Both the position numbers and the translations under genes were made by a program. Below the pieces are notes generated by a model. The model searched no databases. It was not told the origin of the DNA and was given only the letters and a program-made list of their open reading frames with translations. A stretch of DNA of 10,798 nt from Actinomycetes bacterium (lineage in GTDB: Bacteria > Actinomycetota > Actinomycetes > S36-B12 > UBA10799). The stretch lies in the NCBI GenBank assembly GCA_029779995.1, contig JAKOZM010000529.1, forward strand, positions 1 through 10,798, read 5' to 3'. Shown here one piece after another: positions 1-6,868 of the stretch (its first letter is position 1; every line of letters starts with the position of its first letter).

Positions 1-11
1 TACACGTCCAC
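1..11 (-). CDS. Possible start of a further gene, cut by the window edge
   Basis: On the minus strand a GTG codon at 11-9 is preceded by a TACAGT hexamer (23-18) with exactly 6 nt between them, the same arrangement seen before several genes in this window. Only GTG GAC GTG and the first two bases of the next codon (TA) are visible, so it could be a leaderless gene starting Met-Asp-Val, or it could stop at once. It would lie 20 bp downstream of the pilB-like gene in the same direction, so another type IV pilus or secretion gene is a reasonable guess, but nothing in the sequence identifies it. Confidence 0.3.
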
Positions 12-17
12 GCTGAC

Positions 18-23
18 ACTGTA
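18..23 (-). promoter_or_regulatory. Possible -10 box (TACAGT) for the gene leaving the left edge
   Basis: TACAGT on the minus strand fits the actinobacterial TANNNT -10 consensus and lies 6 nt before a GTG codon, as expected for a leaderless transcript. No -35 element can be judged. It sits just after the stop codon of the upstream ATPase gene. Confidence 0.3.
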
Positions 24-31
24 GGCGCCCG

Positions 32-1714
32 TCACTGCGCAGTTGACGCGACAACCTGCAGCACCTCGGCGATCGTGGTGCGCCGATGGGCGGCGGCGTC
101 GATGGCCGCCTCCTGCAACGTCTGCCATCCTGCGCTGCGGGCCGCGGTGGCGACCGCCGTCTCATCGCCTCCGGCCAACAACGCTGCGCGCACCGCGCGC
201 GTCACCGAGAGCAGTTCGAAGATCCCGGTGCGGCCCCGCAGCCCAAGGCCCTCACAGGAGTCACAGCCCGGACCCACGACCATCGCCTGGGCCTGCGCCG
301 CCGTGAGCCGCAACCGGCGGCAGGTCTGCTCATCGGGGACCTGTGCAACGGCACAGCGTGGGCATGGCCGGCGGAGCAGCCGCTGAGCGATCACCAACCG
401 CAGCGACGAGGCGATCAGGTAACGCGGCACTCCCATCTCGGCCAGCCGCAGCACCGCTGAGGGCGCATCGACCGTATGCACGGTGGCGAGCACGAGATGG
501 CCGGTGAGCGCGGCGCGGATGGCGAGGTCGGCGGTGACCTGATCGCGCACCTCGCCGATCATGATGATGTCCGGGTCCTGCCGCAGCACGGAGCGCAACC
601 CGGCGGCAAAGGTGAGGCCGCTGCGCTCGTCGATCTGCACCTGACTGACGCCGGGCAACTCGATCTCGATGGGCTCCTCGAGTGCGATGATGTTGCGGTC
701 GCCGGCCACGACCTCGTGTACGGCCGAGTAGAGGGTGGTGGTCTTACCCGACCCGGTGGGGCCGGTGATCAGGACCAGCCCCTGGGTGGCGCGCAAGGCG
801 GCGTGCAGGGTGGCCAGCGCTGGGTCGGGCAGGCCCAATGCGCGCAACGCGGGCAGTTCACCGATGTCGGTGAGTAAGCGGATGACCACCTTCTCGCCGT
901 GCATCGTGGGCAAGGTGGACACGCGGACGTTCTTCTGCACGCCGTCCACGTGGACCCGGGCGCGACCGTCCTGCGGGGTCCGCTTCTGGGAGATGTCGAT
1001 ACCGGCCAGGATCTTGATCCGGGACACCAACGGCGCCTGACCCGGTTTGGGCAGCACCATGACCCGGCGCAGTGAACCGTCGACGCGCATGCGGACCCGC
1101 ACCACCTCCCGCAGCGGTTCGATGTGGATGTCACTGGCTCCCAGGCGCATCGCCGTGCGCAGGATCTGGTCCACTGCCGTGACCGCGCCGGCGTCGTCCT
1201 TGATGACCTCGACGGAGGCCGCGGTCTGCAGCGCATCGACGGCCGTTACCTCACTCCACATGGCGCTGAGCCGTCTGCGCACCTGTGACTCAGGGGCCAC
1301 GGCCACTTCTAGGCGACGAATCTGCGGATGCCCCTGCAACAGCAGAGCGACATCGTCGAAGGCGACGACGTTGAGCGGATCGATGGCGGCCACCAAGAGG
1401 GTGCCGTCGGCCAGCGACAGGGGCAATATGCCCGCCCGCTGACCCAAGGCCATCGGCACCAGCCGCGCCACCTCCGGGTCGATGCTCTGTTCGGTGAGGT
1501 CGACGAACTGCAGGCCGTTGGACTCGGCGAGCGCCTGGGCAAGCATGACCTCGGTCACGCGCTCCTCGTCCAACAGGATCTGCCCAAGCCGTTTGTGCTG
1601 CGGATCTACCTGCTGCATATGCAGGTAGTGCTGCAGTTCCTGCCTGGTGAGCACGCCCCGCGACACCAGGATGTCCCCCAGCCGACGACCACCTGCCACC
1701 GACTCGCTGCTCAC
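32..1714 (-). CDS. PilB/GspE-family type IV pilus / type II secretion assembly ATPase
   Basis: This is a cytoplasmic hexameric AAA-type secretion ATPase that drives pilus or pseudopilus assembly. In 560-residue numbering, an N-terminal MshEN-type region (about 10-150, with the repeat-like segments LGDILVSRGVLT and LGQILLDEERVT) precedes the ATPase core. The core has ASDIHIEP near 193-200, Walker A GPTGSGKT at 318-325, an Asp box (LEEPIE) at 345-350, Walker B with DPDIIMIGEVRD at 380-391 and a His box (ATVHT) at 410-414. Zinc-ribbon cysteines at 451/454 and 484/487 are typical of GspE/PilB and absent from PilT, so assembly rather than retraction is inferred. Length is normal for the family and all key motifs are intact. 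The start is uncertain. GTG at 1714 is preferred because a TACCGT -10 box lies 7 nt upstream; GTG at 1723 would add three residues, and neither has a Shine-Dalgarno. No other pilus gene is visible, so PilB and GspE cannot be told apart here. Confidence 0.93.
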   Translation of the reverse strand: MSSESVAGGRRLGDILVSRGVLTRQELQHYLHMQQVDPQHKRLGQILLDEERVTEVMLAQALAESNGLQFVDLTEQSIDPEVARLVPMALGQRAGILPLSLADGTLLVAAIDPLNVVAFDDVALLLQGHPQIRRLEVAVAPESQVRRRLSAMWSEVTAVDALQTAASVEVIKDDAGAVTAVDQILRTAMRLGASDIHIEPLREVVRVRMRVDGSLRRVMVLPKPGQAPLVSRIKILAGIDISQKRTPQDGRARVHVDGVQKNVRVSTLPTMHGEKVVIRLLTDIGELPALRALGLPDPALATLHAALRATQGLVLITGPTGSGKTTTLYSAVHEVVAGDRNIIALEEPIEIELPGVSQVQIDERSGLTFAAGLRSVLRQDPDIIMIGEVRDQVTADLAIRAALTGHLVLATVHTVDAPSAVLRLAEMGVPRYLIASSLRLVIAQRLLRRPCPRCAVAQVPDEQTCRRLRLTAAQAQAMVVGPGCDSCEGLGLRGRTGIFELLSVTRAVRAALLAGGDETAVATAARSAGWQTLQEAAIDAAAHRRTTIAEVLQVVASTAQ

Positions 1715-1721
1715 ACGGCAC

Positions 1722-1727
1722 ACGGTA
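1722..1727 (-). promoter_or_regulatory. Putative -10 box (TACCGT) of the PilB-like gene
   Basis: TACCGT on the minus strand matches TANNNT. The GTG at 1714 begins 7 nt after the hexamer, close to the leaderless spacing seen at other genes here. No recognisable -35 was found. The hexamer overlaps the alternative GTG start at 1723, so accepting this promoter argues against the longer protein. Confidence 0.4.
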
Positions 1728-1796
1728 CTCGTTGCGCCCTTGCCGACGTCGGCCCATCACGGGCACCAGCCTGCAGCCGATATCGCCCACCCAGGT

Positions 1797-1802
1797 TAGG
1801 CT
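1797..1802 (+). promoter_or_regulatory. Putative -10 box (TAGGCT) of the korAB-rarD operon
   Basis: TAGGCT is the same hexamer found before the acyl-CoA dehydrogenase gene at 8414-8419. It would place transcription start near 1809-1810, leaving a leader of about 88 nt before korA. A GTG at 1810 lies almost at the predicted +1 and opens a 15-codon ORF. No convincing -35 lies 16-19 nt upstream. Confidence 0.45.
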
Positions 1803-1809
1803 TGACTGC

Positions 1810-1857
1810 GTGCACACCGCTGTTCGCGTCCACCGATGTCGACTCTGGCTGTCCTGA
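1810..1857 (+). CDS. Possible leaderless upstream ORF (15 codons) in the korA leader
   Basis: GTG at 1810 opens a frame that ends at TGA 1855-1857 and would encode MHTAVRVHRCRLWLS. The start sits at or one base after the transcription start predicted from the TAGGCT box, so it would be translated without a ribosome binding site. The stop is 39 nt before the korA GTG. The peptide is Arg/His-rich with one Cys. It loosely recalls the short leader peptides found before sulfur-metabolism genes in actinobacteria, but the match is weak. A GATGTC at 1835-1840 can pair with GACATC at 1856-1861, overlapping the uORF stop. This may be chance. Confidence 0.3.
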   Translation: MHTAVRVHRCRLWLS

Positions 1858-1886
1858 CATCCGACATACGACGCAGCAGCACTAGC

Positions 1887-1891
1887 GAGGA
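1887..1891 (+). promoter_or_regulatory. Shine-Dalgarno of korA (GAGGA)
   Basis: GAGGA lies 5 nt before the GTG at 1897 and fixes that codon as the korA start. It contrasts with the other monocistronic genes here, which have no Shine-Dalgarno and look leaderless. Confidence 0.65.
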
Positions 1892-1896
1892 CCAGC

Positions 1897-3756
1897 GTGG
1901 CTTTCACAACACCCAAGAAGACCGTCCGGCTCAACCGCGTGATCGTCCGATTCGCGGGCGACTCCGGCGACGGCATGCAGTTGACCGGCGACCGGTTCAC
2001 GTGGGAATCCGCCGCTCACGGCAATGATCTGTCCACCCTGCCCGACTTCCCCGCCGAGATCCGGGCACCCCAGGGCACGATGGCCGGCGTCAGCGCCTTC
2101 CAGTTGCACTTCGCCGATCATGACATCGTCACCCCGGGGGACTCCCCCGACGTGCTGGTCGCCATGAACCCGGCGGCCTTGATGGCCAGCCTGCACCTGC
2201 TCAAACCGGGTGCGGAGATCATTGTCGACACTGATGAGTTCACCCGCCGCAACCTCACCAAGATCGGCCTGGCGGTCAGCCCATTGGACGACGGCACGCT
2301 GTCCAACTACTCGGTCCATCCGGTGGGTCTCACGAGCCTCACAGTGGAAGCATTGAGCGGTTTCGACCTCGGCAAGAAGGACGCCGAGCGCGCCAAGAAC
2401 ATGTTCGCGCTCGGGTTGCTGTCCTGGCTCTACCACCGTGATCTCGACGCAACCGAACACTTCCTCAACGAGAAGTTCGCCCGCAAGCCGGAGATCCTCA
2501 AGGCCAACATCGCGGCGCTGCACGCGGGCTTCAACTACGGCGACACCACCGAGGACTTCGTGGTGCGCTACGAGGTGGCCGCCGCACCGATGCCGCCTGG
2601 CACGTACCGCAACATCAGCGGCAACCTGGCTCTGTCCTACGGCTTGATCGCGGCTGCTCGCAGGGCCGGAATCGGCCTGTTCCTGGGCTCCTACCCCATC
2701 ACCCCGGCCAGCGACATCCTGCATGAGCTGAGTAAGTACAAGCACTTCAACGTCACCACGTTCCAGGCCGAGGACGAGATCGCCGGGATCGGCGCCGCGC
2801 TGGGTGCTGCCTACGGCGGGTCGCTGGGCGTGACGACGACATCGGGGCCCGGCCTGGCGTTGAAGAGCGAGACCATCGGGCTGGCGGTGGCCACCGAACT
2901 GCCGCTGGTGATCGTCGATGTACAGCGCGGCGGCCCCTCCACGGGCCTGCCGACCAAGACCGAGCAGGCGGACCTGCTGCAGGCGCTCTACGGTCGCAAT
3001 GGCGAGTCGCCGGTGGCCGTGATCGCACCCAACAGCCCCGCCGACTGTTTCGACGCCGCGCTGGAGGCGGCGCGGATCGCGATCACGTACCGCACACCAG
3101 TGATCCTGTTGTCCGACGGCTACCTGGCCAATGGGCAGGAGCCCTGGGCGATTCCTGACCTGGATCAGATCCCGGCCATCGACCCGGAGTTCGCGACCGT
3201 TGCCAATGGCGACGACGGCACCTTCCTGCCGTTCTTACGCGACGCGGACACTCTGGCGCGACCCTGGGCGATCCCGGGTACCCCCGGCCTGGCCCACCGG
3301 GTGGGCGGTATCGAGAAGGCTGACAAGACCGGCAACATCTCCTACGACCCGGACAACCACGACCTCATGGTGCGCCTGCGGCAGGCCAAGATCGACGGGA
3401 TCGATGTGCCTGACCTCGAGGTCGACGACCCCACCGGGGACGCGGACCTGCTGGTCATCGGTTGGGGATCCACCTACGGCCCGATCACTGCCGGCGTGCG
3501 GCGGGTACGAAAGTCCGGCGGGAAGGTCGCGCAGACCCATCTGCGTCATCTCGCCCCGATGCCTCGCAACACCGGGGAGGTCCTGAAGCGGTATCGGCGG
3601 GTGCTCGTTCCCGAGATGAACCTCGGGCAGCTCGCCCTGCTGCTGCGTGGCAAGTACCTCGTCGACGCGGTCGGCTTTAACCAGGTGCGGGGCCTGCCGT
3701 TCACCGCACCACAGATGGAAGAAGTGATCGAGCAGATGCTGCAGGAGACGCGATGA
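1897..3756 (+). CDS. korA: 2-oxoacid:ferredoxin oxidoreductase, fused gamma-alpha subunit (KorA, probably 2-oxoglutarate)
   Basis: With KorB this enzyme converts a 2-oxoacid plus CoA to acyl-CoA and CO2 while reducing ferredoxin; for the KorAB family the usual substrate is 2-oxoglutarate, giving succinyl-CoA. The 619-residue protein has the gamma domain first (about 14-205, beginning FAGDSGDGMQLTG at 19-31). The pyrimidine-binding alpha domain follows from about 240, with the diagnostic YPITPAS motif at 266-272 and an Asp/Glu cluster (EDE) at 292-294 that suits thiamine diphosphate activation. The C-terminal transketolase-like domain ends with a typical segment (LVPEMNLGQL near 570-579). The gamma-alpha fusion is normal for the two-subunit actinobacterial enzymes, which have no separate polyferredoxin subunit. 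Start is GTG with GAGGA upstream. The stop overlaps the korB start as ATGA. Pyruvate or another 2-oxoacid cannot be excluded from sequence alone. Confidence 0.95.
   Translation: MAFTTPKKTVRLNRVIVRFAGDSGDGMQLTGDRFTWESAAHGNDLSTLPDFPAEIRAPQGTMAGVSAFQLHFADHDIVTPGDSPDVLVAMNPAALMASLHLLKPGAEIIVDTDEFTRRNLTKIGLAVSPLDDGTLSNYSVHPVGLTSLTVEALSGFDLGKKDAERAKNMFALGLLSWLYHRDLDATEHFLNEKFARKPEILKANIAALHAGFNYGDTTEDFVVRYEVAAAPMPPGTYRNISGNLALSYGLIAAARRAGIGLFLGSYPITPASDILHELSKYKHFNVTTFQAEDEIAGIGAALGAAYGGSLGVTTTSGPGLALKSETIGLAVATELPLVIVDVQRGGPSTGLPTKTEQADLLQALYGRNGESPVAVIAPNSPADCFDAALEAARIAITYRTPVILLSDGYLANGQEPWAIPDLDQIPAIDPEFATVANGDDGTFLPFLRDADTLARPWAIPGTPGLAHRVGGIEKADKTGNISYDPDNHDLMVRLRQAKIDGIDVPDLEVDDPTGDADLLVIGWGSTYGPITAGVRRVRKSGGKVAQTHLRHLAPMPRNTGEVLKRYRRVLVPEMNLGQLALLLRGKYLVDAVGFNQVRGLPFTAPQMEEVIEQMLQETR
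3743..3747 (+). promoter_or_regulatory. Shine-Dalgarno of korB (AGGAG) inside the end of korA
   Basis: AGGAG lies 5 nt before the korB ATG at 3753, within the last codons of korA. Together with the ATGA stop/start overlap it indicates coupled translation and equal amounts of the two subunits. Confidence 0.65.
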
Positions 3757-4736
3757 CCGATCGACCGGCGCTGGCCCTGAAGGCGAAGGATTTTAAGTCC
3801 GATCAGGAGGTGCGGTGGTGCCCTGGGTGTGGGGACTACGCCATCCTGGCCGCGGTGCAATCCTTCCTGCCGGAGTTGGGCCGTTCGCCCGAGGACATCG
3901 TGTTCGTCTCCGGGATCGGCTGCTCCTCCCGCTTCCCGTACTACCTGTCGACCTACGGGCTGCACTCCATCCACGGTCGGGCGCCGGCGATCGCCACCGG
4001 CCTGGCCGTGACCAGGCCCGACCTCGACGTGTGGGTGGTCACCGGTGACGGCGACGCTCTGTCCATCGGTGGTAATCACCTGATCCATGCCCTGCGCCGC
4101 AACGTCAACATGACGATCCTGCTGTTCAACAACCGCATCTACGGCCTGACCAAGGGGCAGTACTCCCCGACGTCGGAACCGGGCAAGATCACCAAGTCCA
4201 CCCCCGTGGGATCCATCGACCGGCCGTTCAACCCGATCTCCCTGGCTCTCGGCGCGGAGGCCACGTTCGTGGCGCGCACCATCGACTCCGACCGTGCTCA
4301 CCTGATCGAGGTGTTGCGGGCGGCGGCGCAGCACGATGGGACCTCGCTGGTGGAGATCTACCAGAACTGCAACATCTTCAACGACGGCGCCTTCAACCTC
4401 GTGAAAGAGCCCGGCATCCGCGACGAGCACGTGATCCGGCTGCGGGCCGGGGAACCGATCATGGCCGGCGACCGCAAGGTCGTGCGTGATGCCCACGGTC
4501 ACCTGACGCTTGCCACTGAGGGTGTTGCGGTCATCCACGATCCGAACGACCTGGACCTCGCCTTCGCCCTGTCGCGACTTTCCGGCAGCGAACTCGACCA
4601 CACCCCCATCGGGATCTTCCGACAGGTGGTGGCACCCACCTACGACGCCGGCGTGCGGGCACAGGTCGATGACCTCGCCACCGATGCCGACCTGCACGCA
4701 CTGCTCACGGGTCCCGACCCCTGGACCGTGCGCTGA
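3753..4736 (+). CDS. korB: 2-oxoacid:ferredoxin oxidoreductase beta subunit (KorB)
   Basis: This is the subunit that binds thiamine diphosphate and the [4Fe-4S] cluster. Visible signatures are the WCPGCGDY segment (22-29), supplying cluster ligands Cys23 and Cys26, then Cys57 in GIGCSS and Cys206 in YQNCNIF, which makes the usual set of four. The ThDP/magnesium motif runs GDGDALSIGGNH at 98-109, followed by NNRIYGLTKGQ at 126-136. Length (327 aa) is normal and no key residue is missing. The gene starts at ATG 3753, overlapping korA by 4 nt with its own AGGAG, so the two subunits are co-translated. Its stop TGA (4734-4736) overlaps a CTG that probably starts the next gene. With only one cluster and no ferredoxin domain, the enzyme must pass electrons to a soluble ferredoxin encoded elsewhere. 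Confidence 0.95.
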   Translation: MTDRPALALKAKDFKSDQEVRWCPGCGDYAILAAVQSFLPELGRSPEDIVFVSGIGCSSRFPYYLSTYGLHSIHGRAPAIATGLAVTRPDLDVWVVTGDGDALSIGGNHLIHALRRNVNMTILLFNNRIYGLTKGQYSPTSEPGKITKSTPVGSIDRPFNPISLALGAEATFVARTIDSDRAHLIEVLRAAAQHDGTSLVEIYQNCNIFNDGAFNLVKEPGIRDEHVIRLRAGEPIMAGDRKVVRDAHGHLTLATEGVAVIHDPNDLDLAFALSRLSGSELDHTPIGIFRQVVAPTYDAGVRAQVDDLATDADLHALLTGPDPWTVR

Positions 4737-5629
4737 AGAACGACCGCGCGGGGCTGGGCTACGGCCTGGGGGCCTACACGATCTGGGGCCTCTTCCCGCT
4801 GTACTGGCCACTGCTGCGGCCCGCGTCGGCCTGGGAGATCCTTGGCCACCGCATGCTCTGGAGCTTCGCCTTCCTGCTGCTGATCAACGCGGTGCTGCGC
4901 ACGGGTTGGGCCCAGATCCGGACCGCGGTCGTCACCCCCCGCACCCGCTGGTTGCTGTTGGCCGCCGCCCTGCTGATCTCGCTGAACTGGGGCGTCTACA
5001 TCTGGAGCGTCAACGCGGGTTTCGTCGTGGAGGCCTCACTGGGGTACTTCATCAATCCGCTGGTCTCCGTGGCGCTGGGAGTGCTGGTGCTCGGTGAACG
5101 CCTGCGCCGGGTGCAGTGGATCGCCGTGGGGATCGCCCTGGTGGCCGTAGCGGTACTGACGTTCTCGTACGGCCGACCACCGTGGATCGCGCTGGTCCTG
5201 GCGTTCTCCTTCGGTATGTACGGTCTGGTGCGCAAGACGGCTGGGGTGGCAGCGATCCCCGCGCTCACGGTCGAGACCGGCTTCCAGACCCCGTTCGCCA
5301 TCGCCTACTTCGTGGTGCTGGGCCTGACGGCACCCAATCTCACGTTCGGTGACGATGCCAGCACCACCCTCCTGCTGGCCACCGCGGGCATCGCCACCAC
5401 GATCCCCTTGCTGCTGTTCGGCGCGGCAGCGATCCGGCTGCCGCTGGTGGCGCTGGGGATCCTGCAATACCTCACCCCGGTCATCCAGTTCACGCTGGGC
5501 GTGACCGTCTTCGGCGAGCACATGCCGCTGGTCCGCTGGCTGGGCTTCGGCCTGGTGTGGCTGGCGCTGGCCGTCTTCACCGTGGACACGGTGCGATCCG
5601 CGCGGCGGTTACCCGAACCACCCCTGTGA
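4733..5629 (+). CDS. rarD: RarD-type EamA/DMT-superfamily permease, probable CTG start
   Basis: This is an inner-membrane transporter of the drug/metabolite superfamily, RarD branch, with about ten membrane helices; its substrate is unknown. RarD signatures include LNWGVYIWSVNAGFVVEASL (84-103), GYFINPLVSVALGVLVLGER (104-123) and QYLTPVIQFTLGVTVFGE (245-262), the two EamA repeats. Reading the frame upstream of the first ATG (4853) gives KNDRAGLGYGLGAYTIWGLF and then PLYWPLL, the normal N-terminal helix of RarD. No ATG, GTG or TTG exists in this frame between the in-frame stop at 4670-4672 and 4853. CTG at 4733 overlaps the korB TGA as CTGA, mirrors the korA/korB ATGA junction, and gives 298 residues, close to the family's usual size. 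No Shine-Dalgarno is visible, so expression would depend on reinitiation after korB. Starting at 4853 would give 258 residues and lose the first helix. Family call is secure; the start is inferred. Confidence 0.88.
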   Translation: MKNDRAGLGYGLGAYTIWGLFPLYWPLLRPASAWEILGHRMLWSFAFLLLINAVLRTGWAQIRTAVVTPRTRWLLLAAALLISLNWGVYIWSVNAGFVVEASLGYFINPLVSVALGVLVLGERLRRVQWIAVGIALVAVAVLTFSYGRPPWIALVLAFSFGMYGLVRKTAGVAAIPALTVETGFQTPFAIAYFVVLGLTAPNLTFGDDASTTLLLATAGIATTIPLLLFGAAAIRLPLVALGILQYLTPVIQFTLGVTVFGEHMPLVRWLGFGLVWLALAVFTVDTVRSARRLPEPPL

Positions 5630-5639
5630 TGGGCAACGC

Positions 5640-6764
5640 CTACTTCAGCGTGTACTTCTTCGACACCGTCCAGGCGGCACCCGTGTTGGAACCGGCAGCT
5701 GAGTAGGTGAGGGTGAGTTTGCCCTTCGCGCCCGTGGCCACCGAGATCTTGCCCTTGGCCCCCTTGACGAGTGTGCCCGCGCTCTTCTTGCCCTTCACCG
5801 TCACCTTCACCGGTGTCCCGGCACTGGTCTTGCACGTCTTCTTCAGCAGCACCACGGTGGTGTCGGCCTTGAGCTTCTTGGGAAGCTTCGCGCATTTGAC
5901 GGTGGGCTTGTTGCAGTATCCGGTGGTCGCGGCCCACTGCTGGTACAACGCTGGGTAGTCGGTGATGATCCCGTTGGGTTTCATGGCCGCGGCCTTGGCC
6001 CAGCCGGTGGGGTCATCGCCCTTGGTCAGGATGTTGTACCAGGTGTAGGTCTGGATGCCGGCCTTGGCCATGGCGGCATAACTGTCGGGCGTCGAGTTGA
6101 TGTTGATCACTCCGGCCCAGGCTCCCTGCGGCACCTCGGACGGCTGCACGGGGCGCAACAGCAGAGCGTCTTGGAACCAGATCTGGTTGAGGCCGGGCAG
6201 CAGCGTCTTGAACTGTTCGAGCTCAGGCTTCTTGAACGACGGCACTACCGCATCCGCTGCGCTGGCTTTGATCTTGGCCGCGTAATCGTCGATCCACACC
6301 TGGTTGGTGACCTCGGGTTTGTACTCCGGCCACACCTGCAGGTTGTTGTCCTTGGTCCACTTCAGCACCTCTTCGAACAGCGGGATCTTGCCACCACCGT
6401 TCTTCAGCTCGATGCTCTTGATGTAGTCGATCGTGCTGGTCGACACCAGACCCGTGCCGGTGGTGGTCCGGGCGAGGTCATCGTCGTGCATGATGACCGG
6501 CACGTTGTCCACGGTCCAGCGGACGTCGGTCTCGATGATCTTCACACCAAGCGCCAACGAGTCGTTGAAGGCCTTCCACGAGTTCTCGTACAGGTACGGG
6601 TCGGCACCCACGCCGCCCCCGCCTCGGTGAGCGATGAGCTGCGGAACAGGGCAGGTGCCAGCCGCGAGTCCTGCCGGGCGCTCAGCGGGTTGGTCATCGG
6701 CGGCGGCCGGGGCGACAGAGACGACGGAGAGCGCCACGGCGGCACACAGGACGGGGATGCGCAT
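5640..6764 (-). CDS. Secreted glycerophosphodiester phosphodiesterase with Lys-rich C-terminal extension
   Basis: GDPD-family TIM-barrel enzyme that hydrolyses glycerophosphodiesters, such as deacylated phospholipids or wall polymers, to glycerol-3-phosphate and an alcohol. A signal peptide (residues 1 to about 22, hydrophobic VLCAAVALSVVSV then APAAA) predicts export; the Cys at position 7 is not in a lipobox. The catalytic pattern is visible: AHRGG at 45-49 (His46, Arg47), ETD at 79-81 (Glu79, Asp81), MHDDDLARTT with His93, PEYK at 146-149 (Glu147), and the C-terminal GIITDYP at 265-271. The enzyme domain ends near 280. After it come Cys284 and Cys291, then about 75 residues very rich in Lys, Gly, Thr and Val, including GAKGKIS and GAKGKLT, with predicted beta-strand character and Cys311. 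This tail is not part of the GDPD fold and may bind the wall or surface polymers. It is convergent with rarD (10 bp apart) and has its own leaderless-type promoter. Confidence 0.92.
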   Translation of the reverse strand: MRIPVLCAAVALSVVSVAPAAADDQPAERPAGLAAGTCPVPQLIAHRGGGGVGADPYLYENSWKAFNDSLALGVKIIETDVRWTVDNVPVIMHDDDLARTTTGTGLVSTSTIDYIKSIELKNGGGKIPLFEEVLKWTKDNNLQVWPEYKPEVTNQVWIDDYAAKIKASAADAVVPSFKKPELEQFKTLLPGLNQIWFQDALLLRPVQPSEVPQGAWAGVININSTPDSYAAMAKAGIQTYTWYNILTKGDDPTGWAKAAAMKPNGIITDYPALYQQWAATTGYCNKPTVKCAKLPKKLKADTTVVLLKKTCKTSAGTPVKVTVKGKKSAGTLVKGAKGKISVATGAKGKLTLTYSAAGSNTGAAWTVSKKYTLK

Positions 6765-6770
6765 GGGGGC

Positions 6771-6776
6771 AAACTA
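6771..6776 (-). promoter_or_regulatory. -10 box (TAGTTT) of the phosphodiesterase gene, leaderless spacing
   Basis: On the minus strand TAGTTT is followed by exactly 6 nt (GCCCCC) and then the ATG at 6764. This is the geometry of an actinobacterial leaderless transcript whose first base is the A of ATG. No Shine-Dalgarno precedes the gene, which supports the reading. No clear -35. Confidence 0.55.
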
Positions 6777-6787
6777 CCGTGGGCCGC

Positions 6788-6806
6788 GCCGGGGTTACCC
6801 GCCGGC
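6788..6806. other. GC-rich inverted repeat between the AGPS-like and GDPD genes
   Basis: GCCGG (6788-6792) and CCGGC (6802-6806) flank a 9-nt loop that can itself pair GG with CC. It lies downstream of the AGPS-like gene's stop and just upstream of the GDPD -10 box. It could help end transcription of the former or be an operator-like site for the latter. There is no T tract, and short GC palindromes are common in such DNA, so the call is weak. Confidence 0.2.
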
Positions 6807-6868
6807 CACGAGATTATGCGCGATCGTTGCCGGGCCTGGGGCGGCGCCTACCTCTGGTTGCCGGCTGT

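Noticed and set aside
1802..1807. TTGACT as a -35 box for korA
   Set aside because: No TANNNT-like -10 lies 16-19 nt downstream; TAGGCT at 1797-1802 as a -10 box fits better with the pattern at other genes.
1882..2745. 287-codon minus-strand open frame opposite korA
   Set aside because: Antisense shadow of korA, with a composition typical of a complement frame.
3546..4811. 421-codon open frame on the minus strand opposite korB
   Set aside because: It is the antisense shadow of korB and the end of korA; its product is low-complexity with no recognisable domain, as expected from high-GC coding DNA.
4510..5097. 195-codon plus-strand frame spanning the korB-rarD junction
   Set aside because: It is out of frame with both korB and rarD, which carry the recognisable motifs; its product is Pro/Arg/Ser-rich with no domain.
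5630..5639. Shared terminator between rarD and the GDPD gene
   Set aside because: The genes are only 10 bp apart, and only a 4-bp GGTT/AACC hairpin inside the rarD end was found, too weak to call.
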